A stretch of DNA of 64,000 nt, taken from Diphasiastrum complanatum. Lineage: Eukaryota; Streptophyta; Lycopodiopsida; Lycopodiales; Lycopodiaceae. The notes under the pieces were generated by a model, which was given only the letters and a program-made list of their open reading frames with translations, was not told where the DNA came from and did not search any database. Below are positions 12,207 through 26,681 of the stretch, piece after piece. A program made the translations under genes and the position numbers. The DNA lies in the NCBI GenBank assembly GCA_029204225.1, contig CM055101.1:57536920-57600919 (forward strand), written 5' to 3'. Position 1 is the first letter of the stretch. Each line of letters begins with the position of its first letter.

Positions 12207-14013
12207 TTAGGTTGAATGTATGTTCAATTATACCATAAGAGGTATATTTAACTAAGAGTTAAAGCTACTCTAGTTTAACATGTCGATTCATATTTAGTCG
12301 TTTTGCGTGGATGACCTCATAAAGGCTATCCAAGACAATGTTTTCCCATTTAAAGGCCTCGTCCTTAAATACAAGGCAAGTACTTAGGAGATATATTCTC
12401 AAAAAATGACTTAGGCCTCTTCATGATTTATATTTATTCAGCTCATATCTTCATTTTCGAGTATATCATGTCATATTTAGGTTGATATTCAATATTTAAC
12501 AATGTCGTGGCATGACATAACTCCTCGGTCTTCGTGAGAGATGCTTTGTGTTTCAGCTTGGCTCGGCATCTGGGAAATTCTCCTGAATCTGCTAACAAGG
12601 CCATGGGGAATAACTGAAGTTTATCTTGCAGAAAAACTTCGTTATAAACCCTACATGATTCTGAAAAGATCTGAAAAAATTTGATGAGATCAGATAAATT
12701 TTGTCAATCAGATAATGAGATTGAATCTAGATTTTTCAATCAAAAATCCTATGTCAGATCAGATTTGTAAAATCTCTATCACTTGAAAATAATCAAATTT
12801 TTGATTTTTGAAAAATTAGATCTTGATCAAGCGCTCGACACTAAAAATGAAAATTTTTAAGAATAGAAAAGAATGATTCAAAAATTTGACAGAGGCTAGA
12901 TCTGGTAAATCAGAACCTAGAAATAGCTCGGACGAAGGTTTATTGGATGAGGGTTGACTAGGCGAAGGTTCTTCACTGCTATTTTTGACCAAAAAAATCA
13001 TTGATCTGGTTGTTTTCTGACGGATCTGGTAAAATTAACCGTCGCCAACCCTATAGTGAATAAATTTGACACAAATAAATATATGGTAGAACTGACAAAG
13101 GTTTTTTCTGACAAAAAATGAGGTTTTGCAGCTTGACGAGAGTAAAAATTGACTTTTTGCAAGGTCTTGATAGATATAGTCTTTCTCTCACTCACAAATT
13201 ATGATCTACTATAAATAGGATCTTTAGAGAAGTCAACGAAGGTCTCGGCAAAGGTTGCATGAGTAATATTGTTATTTTTTGTAAAAAAAATAGATTAATA
13301 TGACAAATGGCCTAAGTTTATTGTTCGCCCAATTAACTGATTATCAAAAATAATAAGTAGGACTCACACAGACTCTGGCAAAGGTTTAGGCAAAGGTTCT
13401 TCTCAGAGGACTGATATTTTTGTAGATGTAAATTTTCCACAAAAGGTTAACAACAACTAGATGAATAGTTACTTTGGCATTCTATTTTTGGTATTCTTCT
13501 TTGCCGACCTAGTAGTAGATAGATCTGGACTACACCTATGCACAATGAATCGGATGAAGGTTCTTTTTCTGTATTTTTAGGGTTTTGATGGTTTTTTGGT
13601 ATTTTCTGATGGTTTTTTTGATGTTTTTGCAAATATGTTAGGAATTAACCTTCGCCCTTCAATCTGAAGGTTTTGTGACTGAAATTGAAGCTTTTTGCAA
13701 CTCGGTGAAGGTTTCCAGTAAGAGGACAATAAGTTATCAGCTCTGATGACAATTTTGTCTGCTTTTTGCTCAAATCTGGTAGAAATGACCGATGTTGGTT
13801 GTTTTTCCTGATTTATCATATCCAAATGGATCTTAAGAATTATGACTTGAATAGCTTCCCCTACTCAACAATCACATTAGATTTCAAACAAGCCAATCCA
13901 CTAGCAAAATTACTCAATCTAACCCTAAAATGCAATTTTAATTTTCAAAACAAGATGCCTAATGCAAGCTAACATCCATCCAAACATGCTGCATTATGAG
14001 AAATTGACATAGC
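12207..14013 (-). other. Non-coding leader/gag zone of a minus-strand Ty3 element
   Basis: There is no credible long ORF. The stretch 12900-13830 repeats a loose phrase, GGCAAAGGTT or GCGAAGGTTCTT with TTTTTG runs, on the plus strand, as in the leader-like stretch at 25.1-25.85 kb. It sits between a PBS and a protease, the place for a leader and gag; gag is not recognisable. Confidence 0.45.
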
Positions 14014-14031
14014 TCCCTGGGAACGGCACCA
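14014..14031 (-). other. Primer-binding site of a minus-strand Ty3 element
   Basis: The minus strand reads TGGTGCCGTTCCCAGGGA, four bases from an LTR border at 14036 (TGTAGTGGC on the plus strand). The other LTR border was not located; the LTR runs right for at least about 200 bp. Confidence 0.7.
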
Positions 14032-14429
14032 AAATTGTAGTGGCTTTATTTCCTCAACCCAAGATCCAAGCACACAAACATCAAGGAGATGATATTAGTT
14101 GTCAGGCGGAGGTTCGATCCCATGAGAGTCATAGCATAAATCAAAATCTAGCATGCATAGATAATCCACAATTAACACTAAGATCCATTAACACTAAGCA
14201 TTAACCCTACATCCATTAACACTAAGATCCACAATGATGATTGCTTACCCTTCTCTCTCTCTTCTTGCAATATTTGCAAAAGAGTTTGGTCTTCGGTTTT
14301 CCTTGCTATTGTTGTTGCTAGTTTGAATCAGTCTACTCAACTTTAGTGTTCTTGTCATTTGGATTATTCTTCTTGGACTATTGCTTGGTCGAATAGTGGA
14401 CGACTATCTTTGTATTCAATGAGCTGGAT

Positions 14430-16190
<1,761 letters not shown>

Positions 16191-16262
16191 TCAATACCAG
16201 GGAGAAGAGACAATGTGCGCTCAAGGTGTAACCGTCAACTTGATGGTTTCAACTGAATATCT

Positions 16263-17355
16263 CAAAGATGTTCAATGATCAGTTCCGATTCTCATGGTGT
16301 CCATTTTTTATGGGAGCGATGAAGGCAAAAGAAGCGAAGTTTGATAAGGCTGTATATCTCATCGAATGCAATCCAGTGGCAAAATTTTATTTGATTCCAT
16401 ATGAGAATTGATAAGGATTGCTCGTTTTTTTTTGTTGCTTTAATTTGGATTGTTGTAGTCGGCATTGTTTTTATAAGTAAGGATTTATCGATATTTGTAT
16501 CATTGAAGCCTGAACATTCTTTCTGTAAAGATAAATAAGGAGGGAGTATCAAATTTTCTATGTGTAACAGTAAACTCAGTTGTAATACACCTAGAGAATT
16601 TGATTTTCTACTTCATGATGTCGTTCGAGAAATACCGACAACGACAACCTCAATTGGAGAGAGAACCATAAAAGCTCTCAAGGTATATATTATTTATCTC
16701 TGATCTGCATGTATTTTTTTTTAGTTTAAATCTATCATCATAGCATAAATAAATCTTTTGTCATAATATTACTAATTTTTGTTCAATATATGTAGTGTGT
16801 ACAGCAAATGGACGTTTTCAGTTGTGCATAATTCGTCATGTATAATACAAAGTTCTTTTTGAGTGGTATAATTTAAAAGTGGATGTAGATATTGAAAATG
16901 TAATATTCTGTTCATTTGTAATTCCTTTCATTCTGATTCGTATTTCTTTACTATCATTGTTTGCAATTTGCTGATTCACGTGTTTTGTAATGACAATTCA
17001 CTCCTGAGCCGTATACTACTGACGATGTATATAGATTTTGGCAAGAATTGATCAGAACCTATGTATAGAACGGTGTAAGCGTTGCACTTGAAATTAAGGG
17101 CCCTCAAAAGCAAGCTGCTCCTGTCTTAACAGCCTCTCAGGTTGCTTAGGATGCAGATATTATTATACATGATCAAAAAGGAATAGAAGTCCTTCCCAAT
17201 ACAGAGAAAGGCGATATTATAGCAGAGAGGCCTCTTGCCTTAAAAAGCATAGAAGTCCTTCCCGAAACAGAGGAAGGCAAGATTATAGAAGAGAGAATGT
17301 TCCCTTATCAGTTCTTAATAGTGATACTGAAAATATAGAAAAATTTGTTGAATAG
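16263..17355 (+). pseudogene. H3-element gene B, distal half (copy II)
   Basis: Exon-like pieces: 16263-16410 (FDKAVYLIECNPV), about 16500-16682, 16797-16898 and 17009-17355. The last encodes PYTTDDVYRFWQELI and an acidic tail with two near-identical 30-residue repeats (IEVLPNTEKGDII and IEVLPETEEGKII), ending at TAG 17355. Donor and acceptor dinucleotides are shared with copies I, III and V. There is an in-frame TAA in the 16.8 kb piece and several substitutions to stops. The product is unknown; the histone-like N-terminus is deleted here. Confidence 0.5.
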
Positions 17356-17498
17356 AGATCCATTTGTAAATAGAAATACAAAAAAAAAAAAGATACAATC
17401 ATTTTCCAGGTAAACAACCCATTTATGGAGTTTTTATTGATATTAATATAGATTTTTACAATCAGGTTGTGTCCATAATAGTGTGCTGATAATGAATC

Positions 17499-18574
17499 TC
17501 AGTGTTCTTCCATAAATGTGATCGTTTCGCCACTATCTTTGCATTTGATCTCGAGCTCATGTCTTTCACGTACCTGCATAAAACTAATACAAACTGAGTT
17601 ATAATAAATACAGAGATTGTTTTGATTGAAACTATTCATAAAGAATCGAGTGTTTATAGTTACTTACGAGTTTACCGTTGAAAACGAATCTGAAGTCTGA
17701 AAGTACATTATGTTGTAGAGCAATAGTTCCCGCCTGATGTAATTTGGACTCCAATCTTCTTCCGACTCAACACATGTCAAAACGACATCATTGTATATAG
17801 TTTTAATATTTTTTCGTTTTGGATGTCCACAAGCTTCCAACTCTCGATCGAGTGGCACCCATTTACCTTTATTTTTTTTTCCATCTTTGATAATGGAAGC
17901 ATAAGTTCAACATTTGTTTTTCAATTTGATAACGGAAGCACATAGAAGACATTTTAATTTTGCATTCTATTTCTCCATCTGATCTTTTGTCCCAGCCTTG
18001 ATCCATAAGTTCAGATAATAAACTATTTGATAGATTTTCGCATACAAACATTGGTGGGATTTTGTGTACATTGACACTTGAAAAAAAATCCACAAATATA
18101 TTCAGGAAAATAAACCAGCTCAATCTGCCTATTTTTGATTCTGTGCTTATCTTTAATAAATTGTTTACATCATTATATATCTTGCAACAAAATGATTCTG
18201 AAACTATAACATCTGGTGCAATCCATTCATCACTTTCAAAATTAGGTAATGGAATTGGGACCATTTGTCTGAAATCTCCTTTTATATCAGGAATGAACAT
18301 TGATTCATAAAAAAAGATCTCACTATTAGCTAGATCTTTTGCACTTCTACCTTGATATTGATGATGTTCTGAAATCCAAAATTCTGGCCTTCCAATAAGA
18401 TCGAAATGATAGTTTTGACCTTTTGCTTTTTTGAAATGCTCCTCTTGATGATGGATGTATCAAAACCCAAGAGTTTTTTGAATATTTTCCTGGCACCCAT
18501 AATCCATTATCATCTGTCTCATTGAATAGAAGCACAGAGTCGATTGAGAAGCACGGCTTCCTTGATGGCGCCAT
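17499..18574 (-). pseudogene. H3-element gene C (copy II)
   Basis: Minus strand: start MAPSRKPC at 18574, KYSKNSWVLIHPSSRGAF, then a deletion joint near 18350 into the main exon (SEIFFYESMFIPDIKGDF, FESDEWIAPDVIVSESFCCK, FLNIFVDFFSSVNVHK, SSMCFRYQIEKQMLNLCFHY), a GT donor at 17667, an AG acceptor near 17575 and a short last exon ending at 17499. The gene is convergent on B with about 140 bp between stops. The family is not recognised. The FLNIFVDFFSSV hydrophobic stretch could be a buried helix. Stops within the frame show decay. Confidence 0.5.
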
Positions 18575-18577
18575 AGT

Positions 18578-19055
18578 TAGAAATCAGTTTTGATGTGATT
18601 CATTAGTATAAGCTCTAAATGTGATGATGTAATTACTGTACAGTTTATTTGGTATACTATATATGGTTGTGATCGGGACGTGACCCATTAGGATATATTG
18701 ATCGGGCACTGATCCCATAGCCGGCTACTTGGGTTAGCCGAGTAGCCACACATACGAAGAATTAGCCTGTACAGAGTTATTTACAGTACTTGCTATACTT
18801 GGGGGCATGTCCCAAGTTTGTCGGTCGAATTTGGCCATATTGGGCCCGACCCTAGTTTGACAGGTGGTAGGCCAATTTTAGACACCTGCCTTTTCATGCA
18901 GTTTGTGAATACTCTATATGTACAATGTTTATTTGTAATCTAACAGCTTTTGTTGTGCCATCTTTGAGAGCTTGTGAGGAGTGGCTATGGTGATTGTGTG
19001 ATGTGATCTGGATACTGCACTAGATCCTAACAGAATTTCAACTTGGTATCAGAGC
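18578..19055 (+). repeat. LTR and PBS of a Ty1/Ty3-type element
   Basis: It ends near 19032-19043 just before TGGTATCAGAGC at 19044-19055. An inverted copy lies at 23634-23978. The left border is uncertain. Confidence 0.6.
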
Positions 19056-22000
19056 ATCAGGGTGTAGCAGGTATGCATGATCCGGTGGAGCTATGGGATA
19101 ATGTCTTTCACCAAGAAAAATAGCACTCAAAGCGTCTCAGGAGAGTGGACTCCATACGGGTTATAGGCAGTTCGGATGGCTAGAGACAGCAAAGTTCCTT
19201 CTATTGGAGCTTCGGGAAAGATCAGAACGATCGTCGTAGGAGAATTCTTGGAAGAATTCTAAAAATTTGCTCAAAAATGGTGTGTTGCTTCAAAAAATGG
19301 CTGTGACAAAAAATTGGCCAGAACTTCTTCAATAGTCCGTCAATTATTGAGTTAAGTGGATCTAAAGGTGGAGCAGGGTAGTAGCATCTCAGGGCTGAGA
19401 GGATTTTGAAATTCATTTACAGTGTTAGGAGAAAGGAGCAGTTCTGTGAATTGCCAAAAAGTGGCCTAGTTGAAGAAAAACAGAAAGCCACGGATCTTTC
19501 TCTGTACTTGACAAAATTGGGCACTATAAATTGCTACCCAACATCTTATTGTAGGGGCCAAGCTACTAGTGAAGTACCAGGGACATCCATGAAGCATTAG
19601 AAGAGCAATTAATCTTCTTCTCATAAGCTATGGAAATGACTACAAGGGTTTACAGGCAGAAAAGCATGGATCTTGGGCTGTAGGAAACCATTAATGGTGT
19701 TGTAAACATGCAAAGGGGCGCCCTACCAGTAAGAAGTAATTTCTAGAGGGCCGTGGGCAGCCGCGGAATAATTCGAAAGCAAGAAGTGCATAAATCTATG
19801 GGGATCAAGCAACTTCATGGTAGCCAAGGGTTTCAGACAAGTAATGTTTGGATCTTTCCCTGCACATATCTTCTTTGGTGGCTATAACATACTATATGTG
19901 GGTGCTTCAGGAGCGCGAATCATCTACCAGGCAGCCGCTGTTGGCCATGGAGAGAGAAAGCAGCAAGACCAGATTCTTGGAGGTAGCCAAGAGAAGCCAT
20001 AGCTCAGTATATGAAGAAGAGGAGAGAGAATGAGGGTCGCGAGGAAGGTCGCGCGACCAGCTAAGTCAGGCCTGTAGCGGCCGAAGGTGCTTGGCATGTG
20101 AAGGAGGACGTATTATTGCCTAGATTTGCTAGCAACTATTGATTCGGGTTCCATCGGAATGAACGACCAAGATGAAGACTTTGTGAACTTCTGTGGGTCG
20201 TGGGATTAAAGTGCACCATTGGATGGAAAATGAAGTGGACCCGAAGTGGCCTAAAGGGCAAAGAAGTGCAAAGGACACCCCTTCTTCATTAAAAATTTTC
20301 ACCTTGAAGTGCAAATTGGACCTGAAGGGCATGAAATGCCATTCCTCATTAAAAATCTTCATTATGAAGAATCAGTTCAAATTTGCAAGGCATTTTGGAA
20401 ATGGACCTATCTTTGGCTAGAAGGCACCTTTTTTGGCCATCCTTGGGCCAAAATGACCTCTGAAACTGGCTGCTCAGAGCCAGCGAATAGAGCAACGTCA
20501 CAAAGGAGGGAAAAAGGTGTTTTGGTGTGTTTTCATTGCCATTCTATCGATCGGAGTGCGGGTGACCTAGTGATGGGCTACATTTCCTATTTGGGTACCG
20601 TAGGGCCAAATTTGGGACAATTTTTGGCTGGTGAAACCTGCTACAGGGTAATACAATGAGGCATTATTGCTTTGGAATCATTATTACTTACTACTGATAG
20701 GGTAACAGGGTGTTTGGAGGCAGTAAATACAGTATGGTAGTGAATGGTAGCGGAATTGTGTGGAGAAAGCTAGTTTTGGCGACGAAAGTGCAGTTTGGCG
20801 TCGTGACTACTCATCATTGGCGACAATTTTGAGAGGGCAAGCAATCACAGGTGAGAGGTAGGCATGGTATGCCAGTTACAGGTGAAAAATTATTGTGATC
20901 AAGTCCAACTTTTGGGGTTCGAACCAACCAACGTCAAGTGGCATTTTGGGGGAACGCTCTCACATGTATGATCGACAGTGGCATTGTCGAGTCAAGTGAT
21001 AGCTACATTGACACACACATCTGTAGCTTGAAAATTTTTCGTTCGGAGGGAAATATGGGCTAGCTTGGAGGTACACACATTTTGGCAGTCACAGGTGATG
21101 GAAGTGTGAGGTGGTGCTAGTTGAAAGCTATTGAGCAAGATAGCGGACTTGCATTGGACGAGCTGTGTGTGGGAAACGCAGAGGATGAAGAACGGGTCAA
21201 TAATCACACTTTGGATGCTCTTGGCGAGTGGTGAGTGTGATGATTTTGCGGTTTTGCAGTCGGTAAGACAAATGGTCAGGACTTACAAGTGGGATTCATG
21301 ATGGAATCAGAACACTGCAAATGCAAATGGTCAAAGCGTGAAGCTTTGAGAGCCAGCTCTAGGTTGGAGAGCTAATGGAGATCGCACGGGGTGTGATCGG
21401 AGGGCAAGCACCATGATGGGTGTTTTGCTAGCGATCTACTATAGGGGACACTGATGGTGAGGACTTCATGGTTGCTCATTTGGGAGTACAGGATGTCATT
21501 ACAGCATGGGGCCAATTTTGGACATTGGCATCGATGGGGAGACATCTACCATCAAAGGCGTGGATAAGCTATCTATAGCTTTCATGCAATTGGCTGTATT
21601 TGCAGGAGTCTAGGCTTGGCACAAGTGTTGGAATTTCCATGGTGCAGATTCCCAGGTGGTGAGATCAAGGATAAGCCTAGAGGAAGTCAATCAGAGCCAT
21701 ATACCTCAGTACGATCAGGGAGACAATGGTCTCGAGATCCCTTGAGCAGCGACTCAGGGATATGCTTGCGGTGGCATGGTGTCGGGTGGCACATAGCCAG
21801 GGAGAGCGAGCAGATGCTAGGAGCCACATGGATCAGGTGATGTTTTGGAGTTCGGCTTGTCTAGGAGGATGGTGACCAGGATCAGAGACATCAGGTGAGC
21901 ATAGTATGTGGATGACGAGTCCATTGGGGTAGCACTCAGGGAGGTGCTACAGTTGCTCAGGTATGATATGTTGTTTGATGAATGGACGATGTTCTTCAGC

Positions 22001-22650
22001 TGGTGCATCATGTGATGACCTAGGGACGGGTCATGCCTACTTGGAGGTAGGTTGCATGGAGTGTACCTGGGGTGGTACATATCCTGAGGGCATGGAGTGC
22101 ATTACGGGGTGGTGTGGATCCAACATGCCCATGGTTGTGAGCTGACAGGGATGGAGATGGTTGCTCAGGGAGTGATAGCCGATACTTTGGCGAGTGATCA
22201 GGTGAGCTGCATGGTTATATGCACAGTTATCTCCAGTTTGGTGTCACATGTTGTGTCTATCCATCATCTTTTGGTAAGCAGGATGCAGCCAGCTTTTGGT
22301 TAGATCCAGTTGGAGTCTAGTTGCACTATAGGTGGATAGATTCTTGGGGAGCTATCAGCACGTAATGGATACTTGGTGATCAGATGGTACAAGAGGGTAC
22401 AGGGTTTTGGAGCTATCCTACCTGATATGCTATGGATTGTGGGTGAATTATTCATCACGATAGTGGATCTAGTTTGCATTTGTTTTGGCTTGGACGCTAT
22501 GATGGATGTTGTGGTGAGATAGGCTCCTTGGTGGGAGGCCTATGTACTGGTCAAATCAGAGTTGGCAACGTCAAGCATGGAAAGTTGAACCTACATGGGA
22601 TGTAGGACAGACAGATCATCATCAGTATCTCTGGGAGATGGGTGTAGCCT
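19056..22650. other. GC-richer non-coding interior, probably of a non-autonomous LTR element
   Basis: No ORF with a recognisable domain across 3.6 kb; composition is clearly more G-rich than the flanks. A phrase CAAATTGGACCT after TTCACC near 20300-20325 recurs at 46155-46190, suggesting the same non-coding family. LARD-like is an inference. Confidence 0.4.
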
Positions 22651-22669
22651 ATGGTGAGGTTTGTGTACA

Positions 22670-23025
22670 TTCATTCATTGAGTCTTTGAGAGGACATTCT
22701 CTCTCTCTTATCTCATTCATGCTTATACATGGTTCTCTTGGGTTCTACTATCCATTGGTGCACTATACTTGTGATATCTTGCTCTAAGTGTAGAATGTTT
22801 ATTAATTGGTATTTTTAGACGTGTGAAATATAGTAGCTTACTGTTTTTCTACAAACATCAACATTATTTTATGTTTTGATTGATGTTTGATCAAGAGCTA
22901 TTAGATTTTGCATCTCATTCGTAGTGTTTATCCAACATTGGCAAGATTGGTGACTTGCTTGTCTCAAAGATCAAAGGAACATTTTGGATCTTAATCATCT
23001 GAAATTATTCACATGGTATCATAGC
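22670..23025 (+). repeat. Copia LTR 3' part (R-U5) and PBS
   Basis: It matches the end of the LTR at 49497-50145 (GGACATTCTCTCTCTCTTAT onwards) and ends at 23013, followed by the PBS TGGTATCATAGC at 23014-23025. The leader that follows stops at about 23157, where H3-element end VI begins. Confidence 0.75.
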
Positions 23026-23157
23026 TTGTGTTTCAAATTACGAAGGAAGCATTCACAGCTATCAATGATTTGGAGTAGATATCAATACTAGAGCATGCTA
23101 GTTTGGAAATCTACCCCAAAATCGAGTTTCTTGCATATGTAGATTGGATCTTTTCTT

Positions 23158-23633
23158 AGAGAAACTTAGAGCCCGAAGAGGGCCTTTTAAAAGGATGTTT
23201 TTTTATTTCATTTTTTATTTTCGTTGTCATGTGGACAAATTGAAACGTTGAAATCGGGATTCTACGTAACGTAGAATTTTCCAAATATAAATAATATAAA
23301 AACTTTAAAAATATATTGTTGTTTCATCGGGTAGGAAATGCTATTGGTTGATGAGGTCTGCCCTTCCAGCTCATTACTGTCCGAAGAGACCCAAAAATAT
23401 TGAAAATGAATATGACAGATGGTTGAGATGAGAAAATCGATGTGATGTATATGCATTGTCAAATCATGATTAACAGGATTAACCACAGTTAATTCATGGA
23501 GCCAAATAGATTAGTGTTTCAAATCTACGTCAACACATTTTCTCAAATTCATGGCTTTTTGGTTGCGCAAATTTTCAGATTCATAGTTCATTGTCTCAAA
23601 TTTTTGCATGCACATTACGAATGGCAGTTGAAA
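23158..23633 (+). mobile_element. H3-element end fragment VI
   Basis: It starts with the TIR-like AGAGAAACTTAGAGCCCGAA and runs through the conserved upstream region of gene C, with the palindrome TTCTACGTAACGTAGAA at 23260-23276, up to the ATGGC start of C at about 23630, where an inverted LTR interrupts it. Confidence 0.65.
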
Positions 23634-23978
23634 TTCTGTTAGGATCTAGTGCAGTATGTTGATCACTTCACACAATCACCATAGCCACTCCTCACAAGCT
23701 CTCAAAGATGGCACAACAAAAGTTGTTAGATTACAAAGAAACATTGTACATAGAGAGTATTTACAAACTGCATGAAAAGGTAGGTGTCCTAAAATTGGCC
23801 TACCACCTGTCAAACTAGGGTCGGGCCCCATATGGCCAAATTCGACCGACAAACTTGGGACATGCCCCCAAGTATAGCAAGTACTGTAAATAACTCTGTA
23901 CATGCTAATTCTTCCTATGTGTGGCTACTCGGCTAACCCAAGTAGCCGGCTATGGGATCAGTGCCCGATCAATATATC
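23634..23978 (-). repeat. Inverted LTR copy (family of 18.6-19.04 kb)
   Basis: Reverse complement of 18690-19043 with few differences. It ends abruptly at ATCCTTTTATAACAGG, where copia LTR sequence begins. Confidence 0.8.
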
Positions 23979-24310
23979 CTTTTATAACAGGTCCAAACCT
24001 AAGTTCAACTTTGGTTCACTTCCATAATGAAAATCGTACTATTTTTGTGACTAGATTCAATGTATCTACTACTCAACTTGTGTTCTATAGTTTTCCACAC
24101 TTTTTAAAAGTGTTTATTCAAATGATTTTAGACTGATATAACTTTAAAATGTCAAACTCTAAGTCTAATATGAAAATTGGCCTCAATTGTGTACTTTTCA
24201 ATTTATCAAACTATGATCAATCTTGACTAAACTAGTTGAAATTTCTGACATGTCATACATGCAACTCGAAAGGATAGAAAGGATAGTGTTCAATGCTAAG
24301 GAAATTTTTT
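23979..24310 (-). repeat. Copia LTR U3 fragment
   Basis: Same family and orientation as 28440-28734. Confidence 0.7.
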
Positions 24311-25090
24311 TTGAGTTATCCTCAAAAAACCTACATTTTATAAAGCTTCTCAATTTTTTGAAGTTTTCTACTCATAAAAAGGTTTATTTGCTTGTATAAA
24401 AAACGAGTATTTGAAGATGCCGGTTTAAGAAAACTTGCCATAGTTTTACTACGACTCCATGATTCAAGCAACATGTCACAATGGCCACATAAGCATCCAT
24501 GCGATTTCACCTGTTGCAATGCCAATAGGCAGATTTATAGAAGCTAAGCAAATCAGATTTTACAAATAAAAATAATCTTAACCTTATTGTAGCTAGAATT
24601 GCGCAGATTAAATAGTTTAAGTTTTGCAAGGGTCGCGTGCTGCACAATAGCTAGTATTCTTTTACATGTATTTCTTTTTGCAAAAACGTGTTTGCAAATT
24701 AGTTGTGCAGTGTCAGGGTGCTTAGTGCATACTAGTGCATACTGTGTACGCTTTCAGTCTCCTTTAGTATGCACTATGCACCTCTCTCCACATTTCTCTA
24801 TATATTTTTTGGATGACGTGAAAGATAAGACATTAGCTCCTTGTCTGTTATTCGATCACACCCAATTCAAAGAAGTTCAACAAAAAGTATATTGCTCTGA
24901 AATACATAAGCAATATAAGCTGAGATTCATGACATTCATCGAGTTTGTTTTATATGAACAACACCACAAAATAATGTGTCACATTTCATACGCTAAGTTA
25001 CAACATTACTAGGAAGGAAGAGCATAGCACCAGACGTTTTTATTTATTCTTTTAGAGACATCATTACTAGTAAACTCGTGTTTACAGCTC
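24311..25090. repeat. Repeat shared with both Hsp20 flanks; A-gene tail joined to Hsp20 downstream sequence
   Basis: 24311-24597 matches the A-gene tail of the H3-element. 24598-25090 matches 29050-29560 and 41430-41940 downstream of the Hsp20 genes. An ORF at 24776-25009 (MHLSPHFSIYF) is open in all three copies, but the copies differ mostly by amino-acid-changing substitutions, so I do not call a gene. Confidence 0.65.
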
Positions 25091-25853
25091 ATGAAAATCA
25101 AAATGGAGTCTTAGGACCTTCTGCTCACTGGAGTCAAACTAAACCCAATTTAAACACTTAAACCCAATTTTCTGCTCACTAGAGTCAAACTAACTCTCGC
25201 AAGCTCTTCTCTGTCCTTGTCTCACTTAGATGGAACTTTGGAATCTTCTGCAAGAGTTCTTGCCCACTAGAATTGAAAATTTTGGTGTCTGAGGGTTCTC
25301 TGGTACTTTCTCATCTTTTTTTCATTGAGAACTCTCGCACAGGCACTCAGACATCAAACTAACTCTCGCAAGCTTCTCTGTGTCCTGTTCTCACTGAGAT
25401 GGAACTTCATAGGGTCTACGAGAGTTCTGGTGAAGATTTGATTTTTTTTGAATTTTTTCAAGGGTTTTTTGAATTTTTTATGATTTTTCTCTGATTTTTG
25501 CAATCTGCTTGGAACTAACTCTTGTAGGCTTCTATGCAAGTCTGGGACAGTACCTTGGAGCTGCTGCCAATCATGCAAGAGTTAAGTCACACTGGTTTTG
25601 GAGATATTAAAATCTGATGAGATTTTAGGCTCTTATTCTCTCCAAAATACAGATTAGTGTGTTTTTTGGATTTTTTGGCTGGTTGGTTTGAGTTTCAAGC
25701 CCTTAGAGACTGTTCAGCGCCTCCTCTACCCTCTCACACCTCCTCCGCTAGAATACAGAAAACTAACTCTAAACTCCCAAAAATCTACTTAAAACTACTG
25801 TAAAAAAACAAGAAAATAGCTAAAATGCAACTACACTAGTTAGTGAAAACCTA
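25091..25853 (-). other. Leader of the nested Ty3-type element
   Basis: It lies next to the PBS. There is a repeated phrase AACTAACTCTCGCAAGCTTC (25190, 25358), loosely again at 25508. No gene is seen. Confidence 0.55.
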
Positions 25854-25871
25854 TCCCCGACAACGACACCA
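25854..25871 (-). other. Primer-binding site of the nested Ty3-type element
   Basis: The minus strand reads TGGTGTCGTTGTCGGGGA, one base from the LTR at 25873. It resembles the tRNA-Asp-type PBS common in plant Ty3 elements. Confidence 0.75.
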
Positions 25872-25872
25872 C

Positions 25873-26681
25873 TGTAGGGTCTTAGATCCGACGTTGTAAT
25901 AGGCCTCCCGTCTGTCAACAAGGGTTAGCTCACTGGATAGGCACCTAACTATGTATAGATGCTACTTTTAGTTAGTTCCCTACTTTTTTTCTAACTCTAC
26001 CTCCCTAACACTACTCACACTAACTCTACTCCCCTAACTAACTTCATCACGATTGTTGGTGAAAAGAAAGGATAGAATAGAAGAGGAAGAAGAAGGAGAA
26101 GAGAGAAAGAGAGAGAGATGAGATGGAGGTTAGCTCAAATGCTCAATTTCATTGCTTATGAAAAAACCTTAACTAGCATAAGCAAAAAGCATGGGAAATG
26201 GAAATAACAAGCAAACCACAACAATAGCATAAGCAAGAGTGATTAGCAAATGAGGATGCTTGAGCTCTCAAAATGATAGAGTCTCCTCCTCTCTATTAAG
26301 CATGGAAATAGAGTACAAATGGTGCTTTTATATAAAATGGGGAAGGCCCTTGCCCCAAAATCCTATTGGCTAATATTTACATTGATCTTATCCATTCATC
26401 TTGGACCATCCAAGGGTCCACAAAAAGTACATTGAAATACACAAGATTCATGTGAGTCCCAATTTGGACCCAACTCTAAAAAGTAATCTCTAAGTTTAAA
26501 AATGACTTTGGGCCTCTAGTTTTATTTTAATTCCAAGGCCCAAGTCTATTTTATTTTATTTACAACTTAAGCTTGCGTGCTCATTGGGCCATGGGCTTAT
26601 GCACGCAGGCTCCCATGCCCTCGCAACACATTTTATTAGTCGATTTTATTTATTTACAATTCGCTAGGAATAACCCCAACA
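25873..26681 (-). repeat. 5' LTR of the nested Ty3-type element
   Basis: 809 bp, partner of 521-1337. It differs by small indels, including loss of a few bases near 26403. Confidence 0.88.

Noticed and set aside
20193-22303. Several 60-116 codon ORFs in the 19-22.6 kb block
   Set aside because: No domain, overlapping frames on both strands, and composition like non-coding LTR-element interior.
24776-25009. ORF MHLSPHFSIYF, open in three copies (also 29229 and 41636)
   Set aside because: Differences between copies are nearly all amino-acid changing, and the region lies in duplicated flank sequence with a TATA-like run; it looks neutral and not selected.
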